Positions 13,017 through 24,738 of a stretch of 64,000 nt of DNA are shown piece after piece (within the stretch, counting starts at the first letter, position 1; each line of letters starts with the position of its first letter). The stretch covers positions 434,001-498,000 of the forward strand of contig JAGTXO010000009.1 of assembly GCA_019448385.1 (NCBI GenBank), given 5' to 3'. The notes beneath the pieces are model-generated. The model ran no database searches and had not been told where the DNA came from. It worked only from the letters and a program-made list of their open reading frames with translations. The DNA is from Diacronema lutheri. Its lineage: Eukaryota; Haptophyta; Pavlovophyceae; Pavlovales; Pavlovaceae. A program made the translations under genes and the position numbers.

Positions 13017-14881
13017 CTAGCTGTTGCCGTCGTCGTCGTCGTCGTCGCCTAGGTCAAGGAGCTTGTCGATGTCATCATCCGAGTCGAGCTCGACTCCGTC
13101 GTCCTCCTCCTCGTCCTCAGTCGCGTCATCGGGCGGCGGCCGGAGCGCTTCGGATGACGCGCGAGGAGGCGGCGCGTCGCCGTCGCGGCCGCTCGACGCG
13201 ATGGGCGCGGACGCGCGCGCTGGCGCACCAGCCGCCGGCACGCTCGCGGCCGGCAGACTAGGCGCGGCCTGCAACGTCGCGGCAGAGACGTCGGCCAACA
13301 ACTCCAGCGGCACCTCCTGCGCGTCGCCAGCTCGAGGCGCGCCCGCCTCCTCCGAGCGCGCCGCTGCATCGCCGGCCGCCTCCCTGTGCCCGCTCGGCTC
13401 GTGCGTGCCGGGCGCGCTTGGCGCGTCAGTTTCAAATTCGAGCTCACTGCCCAGCTCGAGCTCGCGCCTGATGCGCTCCGCCATCGCGTCGGCGCGGGCA
13501 TTGTCCACGGGCGCGAGCGGCGCGACGGCGAGCTGCTCGCCCGAAGCTGCTGCGCCGTGCGGCGCAGCTGCGTCCAAACCTCCGTCCGAACGCGCGCCGG
13601 CGCGTTGCGGCGGCGCGCGCGGCGGCGGATCGGCGCACCCGATCGAGTTGAGGTGGATGGAAGTGGCGAGGATGGCGTCCTTGATCGCGAAGACCTTATC
13701 AAAATAGTTGCGCCAGAACGTCGTCTCGTCCAGCCTGCGCGCGCGCGCGCGCGCACGCACGCGCCGCGCCGGACCGCCCGGACGAGCGAGCGGGCGGGCG
13801 GTCAAAGGCATCGTGCGCCCTCGCGAGGGCCGGATTGCGCCCGGACCGCCCGGACGAGCGAGCCGTGGAAGCGCGGCGCGCACGTGCCGGCGCGCGCCGC
13901 GGGCGGCGTGTCATTCCGACCGCCGTCTTCGCGCGCTGCGCCGCACCTGGCGGGAACCAGCTCAAACCGTCGCTGAGCAAGTTGAGGGTCGTCGCGTAAG
14001 GCAGCCAAACACGTCGGGAGAAGTGTGCGGTGGTCGACGTGCGCGGCCGATCGCGCGGGCGGCTCAAGGAACGTCGAGTGGCTTTTCGAGAGCTCGAGCA
14101 TCTGGCTTCGCAGGTCCTCCTCCAGGATCTGACGGCCCGGGCGCGTGCGGCGCGCGACGCGCGGCCGAGGGCGACGCGACGAGGGCTGCAACCGTGAGGG
14201 GTGCACACTCAGGAGCGCCGGCATGGTCCTGCGCGCGCGCGCGCGCACGCAAGGAGCTGGTGCGCTGGTTGACCGGTGCGCACCTGGTACTGCTCGGAGA
14301 GCACCTTCCATGGCGGCGGCGCGTCGTTGGCCGCGGCGTCGTGCACGGGCTTGAGCCTGCGCGCCTCCTCGAGCACGCGCTCGCGCTCGGCCTGGAGCTG
14401 CAGCAGATTGCCGTCGATCGATTCGGACACGGTCTCCTTCACGCGCAGCGCGGCGCCCCATAGCATCGCTGCGCGCGCGCGCGCGGCAGCGCGAAGCGAC
14501 GGCGCGGGAGACGCGCGTCAACCGCGCGCAAAATGCACGCCGGCAGTGAATGACATCGCAGCGAGCGTAGCGGCGAGAGCAGCGTCGCGCGGCGGCGCGC
14601 GCACATCCAAGCTGCGCGGGGTCAGTGGGCACCGCGGACACCGACGGCGTCCACCAGTACGAGGATGAGCTCGCGCCTGCGCGCGACGGTGCGAGCGCGG
14701 CGCCAAGCGCTCAATCGCGCACCACGCGTGCGGCGCGCGCCTTTGAGCGCGGCGAGCACCGTCTCGAGCGGCGGCGGCGCGCACCATCTGCTTGCGGCTC
14801 CGCGATGGGCCGGGCCGCCTTGCCCGTGAGCCACGAGTCGAACTCCTCGCCGTCCGCGTGCCTGTCGGGCGCGGTCGGCAT
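13017..14881 (-). CDS. BSD-domain protein (BSDC1-like)
   Basis: Four exons on the minus strand: 14881-14785, 14468-14284, 14128-13947 and 13734-13017, giving 393 residues. All junctions are GT-AG with donors GTGCGC, GTGCGC and GTGCGG. Exon 1 starts MPTAPDRHADGEEFDSWL. Exon 2 has the conserved block VKETVSESIDGN with ERERVLEEARRLKP (coiled-coil). Exon 3 gives ILEEDLRSQMLELSKSHSTF and ends VPA. Exon 4 opens with the BSD core LDETTFWRNYFDKVFAIKDA, including the diagnostic F-W and Y-F aromatic pairs. The C-terminal 200 residues are acidic and end DLGDDDDDDGNS. BSD proteins of this class are poorly understood; links to membrane traffic or transcription are family knowledge, not visible here. Intron 3 contains a direct repeat, GGACCGCCCGGACGAGCGAG twice (13771 and 13842 region). 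Confidence 0.8.
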
Positions 14882-14978
14882 TATTTGGCCGGAGGGCGGA
14901 GCCAAACGATGGCCGCCCGGACAACACCATGGGCCAAGAAAAGGTGGTCCGGAGGGCACGAGGTGGCTCTCTAGCGAG

Positions 14979-15549
14979 ATGGTAGGCGCGTGGCTGTGCG
15001 GCGGCGCGTGGGCGCTGCGCCGAGGGGTGCCGAGGGGCGCTGCGCTGAGAGCGCGATGCGCCAAGGGCTGCGCCTGGGCTGTGTCTACATGGCCACCGTG
15101 CGCGGCAGCGGCCTGACGCTCACGATGTGGCCCGCGCCTCGGCCGTTATTGTCCGCCCGTCTCGCGCCTGCGCGCGCCCCCGGCGTTCGTGCACCGCGTG
15201 GCGGCGGGCCGAGCAGCCGAAGCAGATCCTCGAGATCAAGGAGTTCCTCGTGACCGCGCGGCGAAAGGATGCGAAGAGCGTAAAGATCAAGAAGAGCAAG
15301 AACGTCGTCAAGTTCAAGGTGCGCTGCAGCAAGTACCTGTACACCCTCTGCGTGACCGACCTTGAGAAGGCGGATAAGCTCAAGCAGTCGCTCCCGCCCG
15401 GTGCGCGCGCGCACACATTTTGGCACGCGAGGCGCCTCGCGACGTCGCCGTTGCTCGCATGGCTGAGCTTCACGCTTTTCGACATTGACCGCGCGCGCGG
15501 CTCCGCGCCGTGCGTGACGCGCGCAGGCCTTACCGTGAAGGACATCTAG
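14979..15549 (+). CDS. RPL38: 60S ribosomal protein L38 (eL38)
   Basis: Three exons: 14979-14981, 15217-15400 and 15527-15549, giving 69 residues, the normal length. Exon 1 contributes only the ATG, followed directly by a GTAGGC donor; exon 2 starts [20 protein letters not shown] and includes [17 protein letters not shown] and [10 protein letters not shown]; exon 3 adds LTVKDI. Intron placement right after the ATG fits the acceptor GAGCAG and is the only ATG upstream followed by a plausible donor. Intron 2 (126 bases) is a multiple of three and has no stop codon in frame, so retention would insert 42 residues rather than truncate. eL38 is a small surface protein of the large subunit. Divergent from the BSD gene with 97 bases between starts. 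Confidence 0.95.
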
Positions 15550-15985
15550 GCCAAGAGGGGTCGGCCGTGCAGGCAGGCGCTGGGGCGGAGCTTGGCATTT
15601 GTCGCGTCGACTGCTGCTTAGATGCTGCTAGCGCCAGTGTGGGACACTCGCGAGCACGCCTGGCACTGCGATCGGGCAGCTCGCGCCGCCCCCGATACTT
15701 CGGGGCTCGCCGTTGGTCCGCTGTCGGCAGAGATGCCGGTGCCCCCTCGCACTTGCTGCAGTGCGCGGCGCGAGCGAAGTAGGTGCGGCATCATGCGTGC
15801 GGCAATCTGCCTGTCAGGCTTTGTCAGCACTCAGCCTGACGCTTGTCAAAAAGAAAAAGAAAAAGAAAATTAGAAAAAGAAAATTAGAAAAAGAGAAAAA
15901 CGGCTTCGTCAAGCGCTGGGTCCTCACTCCGCATCCTCACTCCTCCAGCCGTAGTCCTGCGATCGATTGTGTCATCAGACACAAC
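15550..15985. other. Convergent intergenic region with A-rich stretch
   Basis: Between the stops of eL38 (+) and pirin (-). At 15848-15900 there is a strikingly A-rich run built of AAAAAG units with two copies of GAAAATTAGAAAAAG, in contrast to the GC-rich surroundings. It could serve as a 3'-end/termination element. A few short open frames (under 90 codons) lack recognisable content. No RNA gene seen. Confidence 0.5.
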
Positions 15986-16867
15986 TCACAACCGACGGTA
16001 GACGCCCTTGTGCTTGATGAACGTGCCGCTCTGGTAGTCAGCGAAGCACTGCTGGATCTCCTGCTGCGTGTTCATCACGAATGGGCCGTGCCAGACGATC
16101 GGCTCGTCGATCGGCTGGCCCGCGAGGCAGAGGAAGCCGGCGCCTGCCGCGCCCGCCTCGAAGACGAGCGAGTCGCCGTCCGCCGAGAGCAGCGCAGCTT
16201 GGCCGGCGCTCACCGCCTTCTTGGCCGGGCTGAGGAGCACGCTGCCTTCGTATACGTGCACCACGCACGTGCGGAAGCCTGCGGGCAGCTGATGAGTGAA
16301 CGTGCCGCCGGGCTCGCACATGAAGTCAATGTACTGGACGGGCACGATCGGCTGCGCGACCGCGCTGAGCGCGCCGACTTTGCCCGCGATCACCTTGGCG
16401 ATCACGCCAGGCGCAACGGTGGCGGTGGGAATCGAGGCCGCGGCGATGTCGCAATACGCCGGCGGGTCCATCTTGCGCGCCTTTGGCAGGTTGATCCAGC
16501 ACTGGAAGCCGTGCATCTCGCCGCCCGGGTGGCCCGTGGCCTCGTTGTGCTCGATGCCGGACGCCGCGGTCATCCACTGGCAATCGCCCTCGCGCAACGT
16601 GCCTTTGTTGCCCATCGAGTCCTCGTGGCTGCCCTCGCCCTTCTTCAAGTACATGACCGTGTCCATACCGCGGTGTGGGTGCCATGGCGCGCCGGGGAAC
16701 TCGCCCGCCCGAAACGTCTTGCGCGGCAGCTCGTCGAGCATGAGGAAGGGGTCCGTTTCCTTGCTGGAGAAGGCTGACGAGCCGATCGACCGGCGGATGG
16801 TGAAGCCGCCACCCTCGCGCTGCTCCCGCAGCGTGGCGACGCGAATGACGCCACGCGGTTCGGCCAT
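15986..16867 (-). CDS. Pirin-family bicupin protein
   Basis: Single exon, 293 residues from the ATG at 16867 (MAEPRGVIRV), matching the usual pirin length. The N-terminal cupin carries the metal site pattern PHRGMDTVMYLKKGEGSHED with H-x-H spacing (WHPHRG), then GDCQWMTAASGIEHNE, which supplies the third His and the Glu ligands. MHGFQCWINLP and the C-terminal cupin follow (VHVYEGSVLL, FVMNTQQEIQQCFADYQSG). Pirins are iron-binding cupins. Members act as transcriptional co-regulators or quercetinases; which applies here is not evident. A longer frame starts further up, at 17110, but overlaps the divergent gene. The A-rich stretch at 15848-15900 lies beyond its 3' end. Confidence 0.92.
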   Translation of the reverse strand: MAEPRGVIRVATLREQREGGGFTIRRSIGSSAFSSKETDPFLMLDELPRKTFRAGEFPGAPWHPHRGMDTVMYLKKGEGSHEDSMGNKGTLREGDCQWMTAASGIEHNEATGHPGGEMHGFQCWINLPKARKMDPPAYCDIAAASIPTATVAPGVIAKVIAGKVGALSAVAQPIVPVQYIDFMCEPGGTFTHQLPAGFRTCVVHVYEGSVLLSPAKKAVSAGQAALLSADGDSLVFEAGAAGAGFLCLAGQPIDEPIVWHGPFVMNTQQEIQQCFADYQSGTFIKHKGVYRRL

Positions 16868-16951
16868 GAGTATCGGCAGCTTTTCCGTTTCTGGGCTTTC
16901 CGTTTTTTCAGCCGGAAGAGCTGCTCGCACTTTTGGCCCGCAGCCGTCGCC
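16868..16951. promoter_or_regulatory. Divergent promoter between pirin and giant coiled-coil gene
   Basis: 84 bases between divergent starts. It contains T-rich repeats TTTTCCGTTTC and TTTCCGTTTTTTC (16880-16911), unusual in this GC-rich DNA; possibly a core promoter or initiator. Inferred from position. Confidence 0.4.
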
Positions 16952-19900
16952 ATGAATACTGCGTGGGCCGACCCTAGCGAGAGGCGGAGGCCGTCGCGGG
17001 GGGTCGCCGCGTTGATGCTGCTCTCGGCGCTCGTCGCGGACGCGACGCGGCGGGAAGACCAGCGCCACGCGCCCGCCGAGCCGCCGTGGCTGCACCTCTT
17101 TGCCGCGCAAGCAGCGGACGACCGCCGCAGGCAGCCGCCGCTGGCCAGGGCCGGCAGCGACGGCAGCGGCGGCGACGGCAGCGGCGGCAGCGGCGGCGAC
17201 GGCAGCGGCTCGCGGGGCAGAGAGGGCGTGTCGGTCAGCAACATCAGCGCGGTGCTCTCGCTCTTTTCCACGAGCGCGGCCATCACCATCTTTGCGCTCG
17301 CGCTCGCGCTCTCACGCGCATGTGCGCGGCTGCGAGACGCGAGCGCGCGCGAGGCCGCGGCAGACGCGCGCGCGGCGCAGGCGCTGGACGGCGCGCGCGC
17401 GGCGGCGGCTCGCGCGGCACTTAGCGTGGCCGTGTCCGCGGTGCAGCGCACCTGGCGCCTGCACCGTCGCCTCGCGCTTCAGCGAGGCGCGCTGCTGCGC
17501 GGCGCAGCGGCGGCCGGCCGACGCGGGCGGCTGCTCGCCGCCGCGCGCGAGGCCGAGCTCGAGGCGGAGTGCGACGAGACCGCGGCGCTCGCGCGCTCGT
17601 CGCGCGCGGCGACGGACGTGCTGTGCGCCAAGCTCGACGCGATGGCCGCCGAGCTCGCGCACCACGAGTCTGACGCGGCGAGCACGAGCGCGCGACTCGA
17701 CGCGATGAGCCAATTAAAGATTGCGCCCACGCCAGCCATTGCTGACGCGGCCGACGTTGCGGCGGTCGAGGCGACGGCGGCGGCGATGGAGACGACGGCG
17801 GCGGAGGCGGCGGCGGCGGAGACGGAGATGGCGCTCAAGCGGCAGCTCGACGATGCGCGCTCGCAGCTCGACGCTGCGCGCGCCGAGTTGGCATGTGCCG
17901 GCGCGTCGCATAAATGCGCGGCGCACGCGGTGCAGGCCACGGCGGACGAAGCAGAGGAGGGCGCGCTGCGCGCGGTGGCGGCTCTGCGCGCAGCGGAGCG
18001 CGTCGCGGGCGACGCGGGCGTCGAGCGCGCAGCGGCGGAGGCGGACGCGCGCGCGCTCGGAGTTTCGCTGCGTGACGAGGAGGGTCGATCGACAGAGCTG
18101 CGCGCAGCAGCGGACGCGCTCGCACGGGTCCTCGGCGCGTCGCTGCGCGAGGCGGAGGGCCACGTGACCGAGCTGCTCGCGCGTGCGCACGGCGCCAGTT
18201 CCGAGCTGGGCGCTGCGTGCGCCCGGCTGCCCGCGACCGACGCGGCCGACGCGGCCACACAACTGCGCGGGCTACGCGCGGCGCTCGCGCGCGAGAAGGC
18301 CGAGCACGCGGTGCTTAAGGCGCAGTGCCGGGCGCCCTCACCAGAGCTCTGCGCGCGCGCGTCGCGCCGCGCGGACGCGTCGACCACGTCCGAACTGCAC
18401 GCGCCGTGCGCGCTGGCCGGGCCGCGCGCGCCGACGGCCGCCGCAGCCGTCGCCGGCGGCGCGGGCGCGGCCGGCATCGTCGGCGTGAACGCGGGCGGCG
18501 GCGGCGACGACGACGACCTGCCCAAGGGGTGGCGCGTCGTGCGGTACGCAGACGGTACTAAGCTGTACGCGCGCGAGGCGGTGAACGGGCTGGACGAGGG
18601 CATGGCGGATGCGGAGGACGATGACGGCGCGTACGGGGACGCGTGGCTCATCGAGGCGAGCGAGTCGACCGACGCTTCGCTCCGCACGCTCTCGAGGCCT
18701 GCCCTCGTGCGCGCACACGCCCCGCGCGAGCCCGTGTGGCTCGCAGGCACAGAGTATTACGAGCTCGTCCACCTCGAGAGCGCGCCTCTGCGCGCGCACG
18801 ACGGCACGCTCGTCCTCGAAGGCGACGTCTTTTACACGTCCCGCCTCACGGGCCACATCTCAGCTACTCCGCCTCCCGACGGGCTCACCGATGCCGCGCA
18901 GCCGGGCCTGCCGCCGCTCGCGCCGCCGCCCGCCGCACGCCACGTGCGCCGTGCGACGTCGGGCGTCGCCGCGGCGGTCGCCATGATGGAATCGAGGCAC
19001 GGATTGCTCGCGCTCGAGCGCGCGCGCGCGGCGCGCGCGCGTGACGGCATTGGCGGCATCGGCTCGGCGCACGGCCTGCCGCCCTCGGTCGTGCTTGCCC
19101 TTGGTAGCGTCCTCGCTGTGCGGGAGAGCGCGCGCGCGCGCGCGCGCGCGGCGCGGCGTGGGCGGTTTGGCTCGGCGCCGCGCGCGCGCTCGTCGATGCC
19201 GACGCGCGCGGCGCGGCGCGCGGCGCGGGTGCGCGCGCGCGGCGCGCGCTGCGCGCGCTGCGCGCGCGCGCGCGCGGCGCGGCGGCGCGCGCGCGCGCGA
19301 GTGCGCACGTGCGCGTCGGTGCCGAGCGGCGGCGGGTCTGCGCGCTCGCGCGCGCGCTCGGCGGCTGGGTGGAGGCCGCAGCCGTGGGCGCCGAGTCGAA
19401 GGCGCTGCGCGCCGAGGGCGCGGCGCGCGCGGCGCGCGCCGACAATTCGCCGGCGGAGATGGGTGGCAACATGCGGGAGGAGTGTGCGCACGCGCGCGCT
19501 CCGGTGGGCCTCGAGTCCGGCGCGGCTCCATTGGGCCTCGAGTCCGGCGCGGCTCCGGTGGGCCTCGAGTCCGGCGCGGCTGCATTGGGCCTCGAGTCGC
19601 TGTTCGCGCTGCGCAGGCGCGCTGTGCGCGCTCTCGCCGAAACGGCGGCGGCGGCGCGGCGCGCGCGGCGCGAGGCGGCGGGTGGCGAGCGCTTGGCGCT
19701 GGAGCGCGCGCACACGCTTCAGCGCCAGCTCTCGCACTCGGAGACGCGGTACGAGAGCGGCGCGCGCGCGGTGCTGCTCGAGCGCGCGCAGATGCGCTCG
19801 CTCCGCGCCGAGCTGCGCGACGCGCGCGACCGCGCGCGCGCGCTCGAGCGCGCGGCCGCGCTGCGCGCGGGCGCGTGGCTGCGCGTCGGCGTGCCCCCGC

Positions 19901-21271
19901 CGCTCGGCGCGGAGCGAAGCGCGGAGCGAGCGCCGGCGGGCCGCACGGCCGCCATCGCTGGCGGTGGCGGGTGGCTGCCATGGCGGCCGTCGGCCTCCGC
20001 CACCGCCGACGCGCTCGCGGCGGCGGGCGTCGCGGCCGCGCCGCTGCGTGCGCGCTGGGTGCAGCTGTCGGCAGATGGCATGTTCCTTCTCCTCGGCCCC
20101 GAGGGCGGCGGCGCGGGCGGCGGCGCGGGCGGCGGCGCGGGCGGCGGCGCGGGCGCGGGCGGCGGCTCGCGCCGGCACGACGCGTCGCGCCCCTCGTCGT
20201 GGGAGCTGTGCGTGCCGCTCGGCGGCGCGGACGTGCACGCGCTGCTCGCGCTGCCCGGACGGCCCGTCTCGTCCTTCGCCGCGACGGCTCTCGCCGCCGC
20301 GACGCGCGCAGACGGCGGCGGCGGCGACGGCGGCGCGCGCGTGCCGCCGCCGCCGCCATGGCTCGGCTGCGCGCTCTCCGTCGGCTCGGCCGGCTGGGCG
20401 CCGCCCGCCGCGCGGCTGGTGGGCCTGCCCGCGACGCGCGCCGCCGCGCCCGTGCCGGCGGTGCACGCGAGCGCGGCGGGCGTGCCGCACGCGTGCGCGG
20501 TGGCCGTATTCTGCGCCGACGAGCGGCAGGCGGTGGCTTGGTGCGTCGGGCTCGACGAGGCGGCGGCAGCCGCGAGGCGCGCGCTCGACGACCAAGCTGC
20601 ACTCTCGCCCCCCGGCAGGGCGCGTCAGCGCGCGCGGCTACGAGAGGGCCCCCTCATCTGCGCGCGCGCGCGCGCGCGCCTCGCGGCCCAGGCGCGCGAG
20701 CTCGGCATGACACGCGTCATGCTGCTCACGTACGCGCGCTCGCGCGCCTTTGAGCGCGCGGCCGCGCTCGACCTGGCCGAGCGCGTCGCGTCCGTCGAGG
20801 CAGCGCTCATCCGCCGATCGCAGCGCGTCGAGCTCCTCACCCTCGCGCTTGACGTGCTCAACTTTAAACTCGTGTCGGGCCCGCCGACGCCCGCGCGTAC
20901 CTTCTGGCGCGGCGCGGTGCCTCTCCTCCGCGCGATGGTTGGCTCCATCGGCGTGCCACCGGAGCTGCGCAACCTCGACCGCTGCATCTTTGAATTTGAG
21001 CGCGCGCACGCGCCGGCCGCCGAATTGCCGTCGCCCGCGCCGCGCGCCGTGATCGACTGGCGTTGGTTGCGCATCGGCGCAGGCGCGGGTGGCGTTGCGG
21101 GCGCTGAGGCCGTGCTTCTTCAGCTGAGCCAGCCGTTGCGCGACGTGCCCCACGCCGTCGCCGTGCGCGACCGGCTGACGCGCGCGCACGGGCGTGTGGG
21201 CGCGGCCAGCCACGCGCCGCGCGCCGCGCGGATCAGCGACGCGTCCGTTGACGGCAGCGTGGACGGCACGA

Positions 21272-21329
<58 letters not shown>

Positions 21330-22312
21330 CGCCGGCGCGTCGGCGGGCGGCATTGTTGGCCTGCCCTCCTCGCCACGCAGCGCGCGCAGCGCATTGCCCA
21401 AAAGCTCGACGGCAAATGGCGCTCCGCCCGCCGCGTATGCGAACAGCGCGCGCGCGGCAATCCACCTGGACGACGCGGCCGCGCTCGCGCGCGCGGGCTC
21501 TGCGCTGTGGCTTGTGCCCACCGCCGCGATGCGCGTAACCGACAGCTGGCTGCGTGCGCAAAGTCGGCAGGCCGGGGGCGCGCCCGCGCTTGCGGCGCGC
21601 GCGGGCGCGGCGTGTGCGCGCACGCAGGGCCTGGCCGAGGCGGACGTCGAGCGGATCAGGGACGGTGCCAACCTTCTCCTCTCGCGGACGGAGTTGCCCC
21701 CCCTCTCGACCGAGGGCTGCGCGGCACTCGCCGCGTGGCGCGCGCAGCTGCAGCCGAGCGTGACGCTCTCGCACGCCGTCGACCTGAGCGCCGAGCTACG
21801 CGAGCAGAGCGTCGGCGCGTTCGGCGTGAGCGAAGGCGGCGCCGACGGCCGGCCCGACCCATCGCTCGTCCGCGCGTGCGCGCCCATGGAGCCACCGTCG
21901 AACGGCGCGCGCGCCGCTCGCTCGTATCACTTCCACGTCGTGCCGACCGGCGCGCGCCTTTTCTTCGCGACGGACGAGCGCGCGGCCGACACGGCGATCG
22001 CGCTCGACGCGCGCTCGTCCGAGCTGGCGGCCGTCGGTGAGCGCGCCGACGCGCTGCCGAACGCCGGCGCCGGTCTTGGGGCCTCGGGGTCAGTGTCGAG
22101 CGTCACCTACGTCCGACTGGCTGCGAGGAGCGCCGTGCCCACATCGAGGGCGGAGATCGAGACGGCCATTGCTGAGACCGATGGTGGACGCGCGCGCACG
22201 CTCCATTTGCGCGCGGGCGCGTACGCGCGCGTGCGTGTTAGCCGGCCGTGCGTGCTGGCATACATTCTCCAAGGCGCAGCTGGGCTCGCGCAGCGGCAGT
22301 CGCAGTCGCAGC

Positions 22313-22352
<40 letters not shown>

Positions 22353-24642
22353 CGCGCCTGCGCAGATGCCGCGCAGCGCGAGCGGGGGCGCGGCGAATGG
22401 CGCGCGCGGCGGCGGCGTGCTCGCGCGCGCGAGCTCGTGGCTGGCGGGCGGCGGCAGCGCCGCCGGCGCGGATGGCGACGGCGGCGCGCGAGGCGGCAGC
22501 GCAGCCGAAAGCGCGAGCGCCTGTCGCAGCGCCGCGGCTTCGCGACGAAACTCCGTCGGAGGCTCGGCGCATGGCGCGCGCGCGCGCGCCTTCGGCATCG
22601 TGCGTGTGATTAATGGCGACGGGCCGCTCACACAGTATGGCCGCTTCGCGCTCGACGACATCGCGCACGCGCTCGTGCACGGCGTGCACGGCGCGGCTCT
22701 GTCCGCGCATGGCGGTGCTTCGCACGCGCGCGGTGGCGGCGGCGGCGGCGGCGGCGGCGGCAGCTCGTGCGAGGGCGCCGACGGGGACGCCGCCGACGAC
22801 GGCGGATCGACGCTGCGCTCGCGCGCCGATTCGCTCGCCGGCGGCTTGGCGACGGGCTCGGCCAGCGCGCAAACGTGGAGCGAGCAGCGGCAGGTGGGCG
22901 CGCAGCACGCGCCCACGTCGGCGTCGGGCGCCGAAGCCGACGGCGTAGCCGACGCCGCGGCGGTCGGGGCGGCGGCCGCGGCGGCCGCCGCGGTGGCCGC
23001 CGCGTCGCTGCTGCCGTGCACGCACGGCGCGCTGCGCGCGGCCACGCAGGCGCTGCGGTTGCGGCAGGCGGGCATGGCGCCGCTGGGCGACCTCGAGCAC
23101 CACTCCAAGCTGCAGAGCGCGGTGCGCGAGCTTGAAGCCGCGCAGGCGATGTCCCTCCGCCATCGCCACCTGCTCACGCAGCTCGCGAATCCGACGACCC
23201 AAGACGCGCCCGTCCACCCTGCGGCGGGCGCTCACGGCGCCGAGCTGGCCGCGCCGTCGAGCTCGGCCGCGAACGCTCGCAGCTCGCCGCGCGAGCCGAG
23301 CGCGGCAGAGCGCCGCGCTGCCGCCGAGCTCGCGGACGCGGACGCGGACGCAATCGACGAGGCCGGCGCGCAGGCGGCGGAGGCGGCGCGTGCAACGCAG
23401 CTCGCGCGCGCGCCGCCGCACGGCAGCGGCGCGGCCGAGCTCGCGCGCTTTGCGACGGGCGAGCCGCTCGCGCGCGGCGCGCGCGCCGACGCAGCCATCC
23501 TCGGCAGCTGCGCGGGTCGGCTGGGCAGCGCATACGCGTGCGGCGGCTGTTACGCCCTCGATGACGGTTACATATCCGACGAGGGCGAGGCCGACGCCGA
23601 GCTCGACGTGGACTGGAGCGGCGGGTACGCGGACGGGCTGGCGCCCGCGCCGCGCGGTGGCCGAGCTGCCGGCGGCGGCGCAAGCTTGGGCGGCGCGCCG
23701 CAGCTCCCGTCCGTCGCCGAAGTCGCCAACTCGTGCTCGGCGTCCGCATGCGCGTCCACGTGCCCGACGCCGCCTCCGCCCGACGCGGAGAGCACCGCGT
23801 ATGAGCCCTTCTCGCCGCACCAGCCGTTCGCTCGCACCGCATCGCCGCTCGGCGTGGGCGCGGGCGGCGAGCAGGCCCGCCATCGCTCGAGGCTGCACGA
23901 CACCAGCTTGCCGCGCCCGCCGCTCGTCGTTGAGCCGCAGGGCGACGACGCGCGCCACCTGGACGACGGCGCCCAAGGCGACGCGGAGCACGAGGACACA
24001 GACGTGACGTTGGACGACAGCGACTGCGCCGCCCCATATGTGCCCTTCACGCCGCCGAGCGCGCGCTCCAACGCCACATGGTCGTCGCCCGCACGTGATG
24101 ATCCGCCAGCAGGCGCGGCGGCGGCGGCGGCGGGCGCGGCCGGCGGCGAGCCGTCGCCGTTGCGACCGCTCACGATGGCTGCCGCCGGGTCGCGCGAGAT
24201 GTCGTGCGCGCGCGTTGCCACTGGCGAGGCGCCGTCGTCGAGGAGCGCGGGCCTCCATAGTAGCGCGGGCTCTGCTCCTTGCCTCTCCGACCACCGCAGC
24301 TTATCGCCGCCGCACTCTCCAAATGCCGCGAGTGACGAGGCGGCGTCGTCCGCTACGGGCCTCTGCGCGCACGCGCTGCCGACCGACGGGCCGCCACCGC
24401 GGGCGAACGCGCACCGCCGCGCGCCGCGCGCATGCGCAGGCGCGGCGAGTCCGGTAATTTCCCCGGCATCCGTGCCGGGTGCGTCGGGCGCTGGCGCGGC
24501 TCGCGCGCCGGCCAGCCCGGGTGACGTGGACGCGAGCAGCGAGGCGCGCATTGACGCGGAGCGGCTGCGGCTGCACGAGCAGCGGGCCGCGCTCAACGAG
24601 CGGCGTGCGCAGCGGCAGGCGCGTACGAACCCGAATCGCTAA
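16952..24642 (+). CDS. Giant membrane-anchored coiled-coil protein with WW-like and PH-like regions (reading frame shifts once)
   Basis: Two long open frames join to about 2,560 codons: frame 16952-about 19150, then a different frame to the stop at 24642. A hydrophobic segment sits at residues about 17-29 and a clear membrane helix at about 98-120 (SLFSTSAAITIFALALALSR). Ala/Glu/Arg coiled coil follows to about 500, then a WW-like motif near 522 (LPKGWRVVRYADGTKLYARE). The second frame continues the coiled coil, then a PH-like region around 20050-20580 (WVQLSADGMFLLLGPEGG, WELCVPLGG), a conserved-looking helical block around 20700-21120, an Asp run (21280-21330), a Gln run (22316-22350) and low-complexity acidic/Ala-rich sequence. 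The C-terminus is a charged helix. No family recognised. The frame changes inside a (CG)11 microsatellite; one extra or missing dinucleotide explains it, so sequencing slippage or a polymorphic allele is more likely than an intron. Also unverified: the exact start. Confidence 0.6.
19128..19150 (+). repeat. (CG)11 dinucleotide microsatellite at the frame switch
   Basis: G followed by eleven CG units. Upstream codons read in one frame as Ala/Leu/Glu-rich helix. Downstream, the matching composition (GAAWAVWLGAARALVDA) is found one frame over, a shift of two bases. Confidence 0.85.
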
Positions 24643-24644
24643 GT

Positions 24645-24666
24645 GGGGGGGGGGGGGGGGGGGGGG
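24645..24666. repeat. G22 tract
   Basis: Begins two bases after the stop codon of the giant gene, in the 96-base gap before the convergent GCPW-repeat gene. Confidence 0.9.
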
Positions 24667-24738
24667 AGGAGGCTGGCGAGCCGGAGAACGTGCTCGTGAA
24701 GTAAAGTCGTCTGTGAAGTCATCAGTGAAGTCATCAGC

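Noticed and set aside
18832-24294. Long minus-strand frames (up to 734 codons) opposite the giant gene
   Set aside because: Stop codons are rare in such GC-rich DNA. These frames are Arg/Ala-rich with no domain, while the plus frame has consistent helical content.
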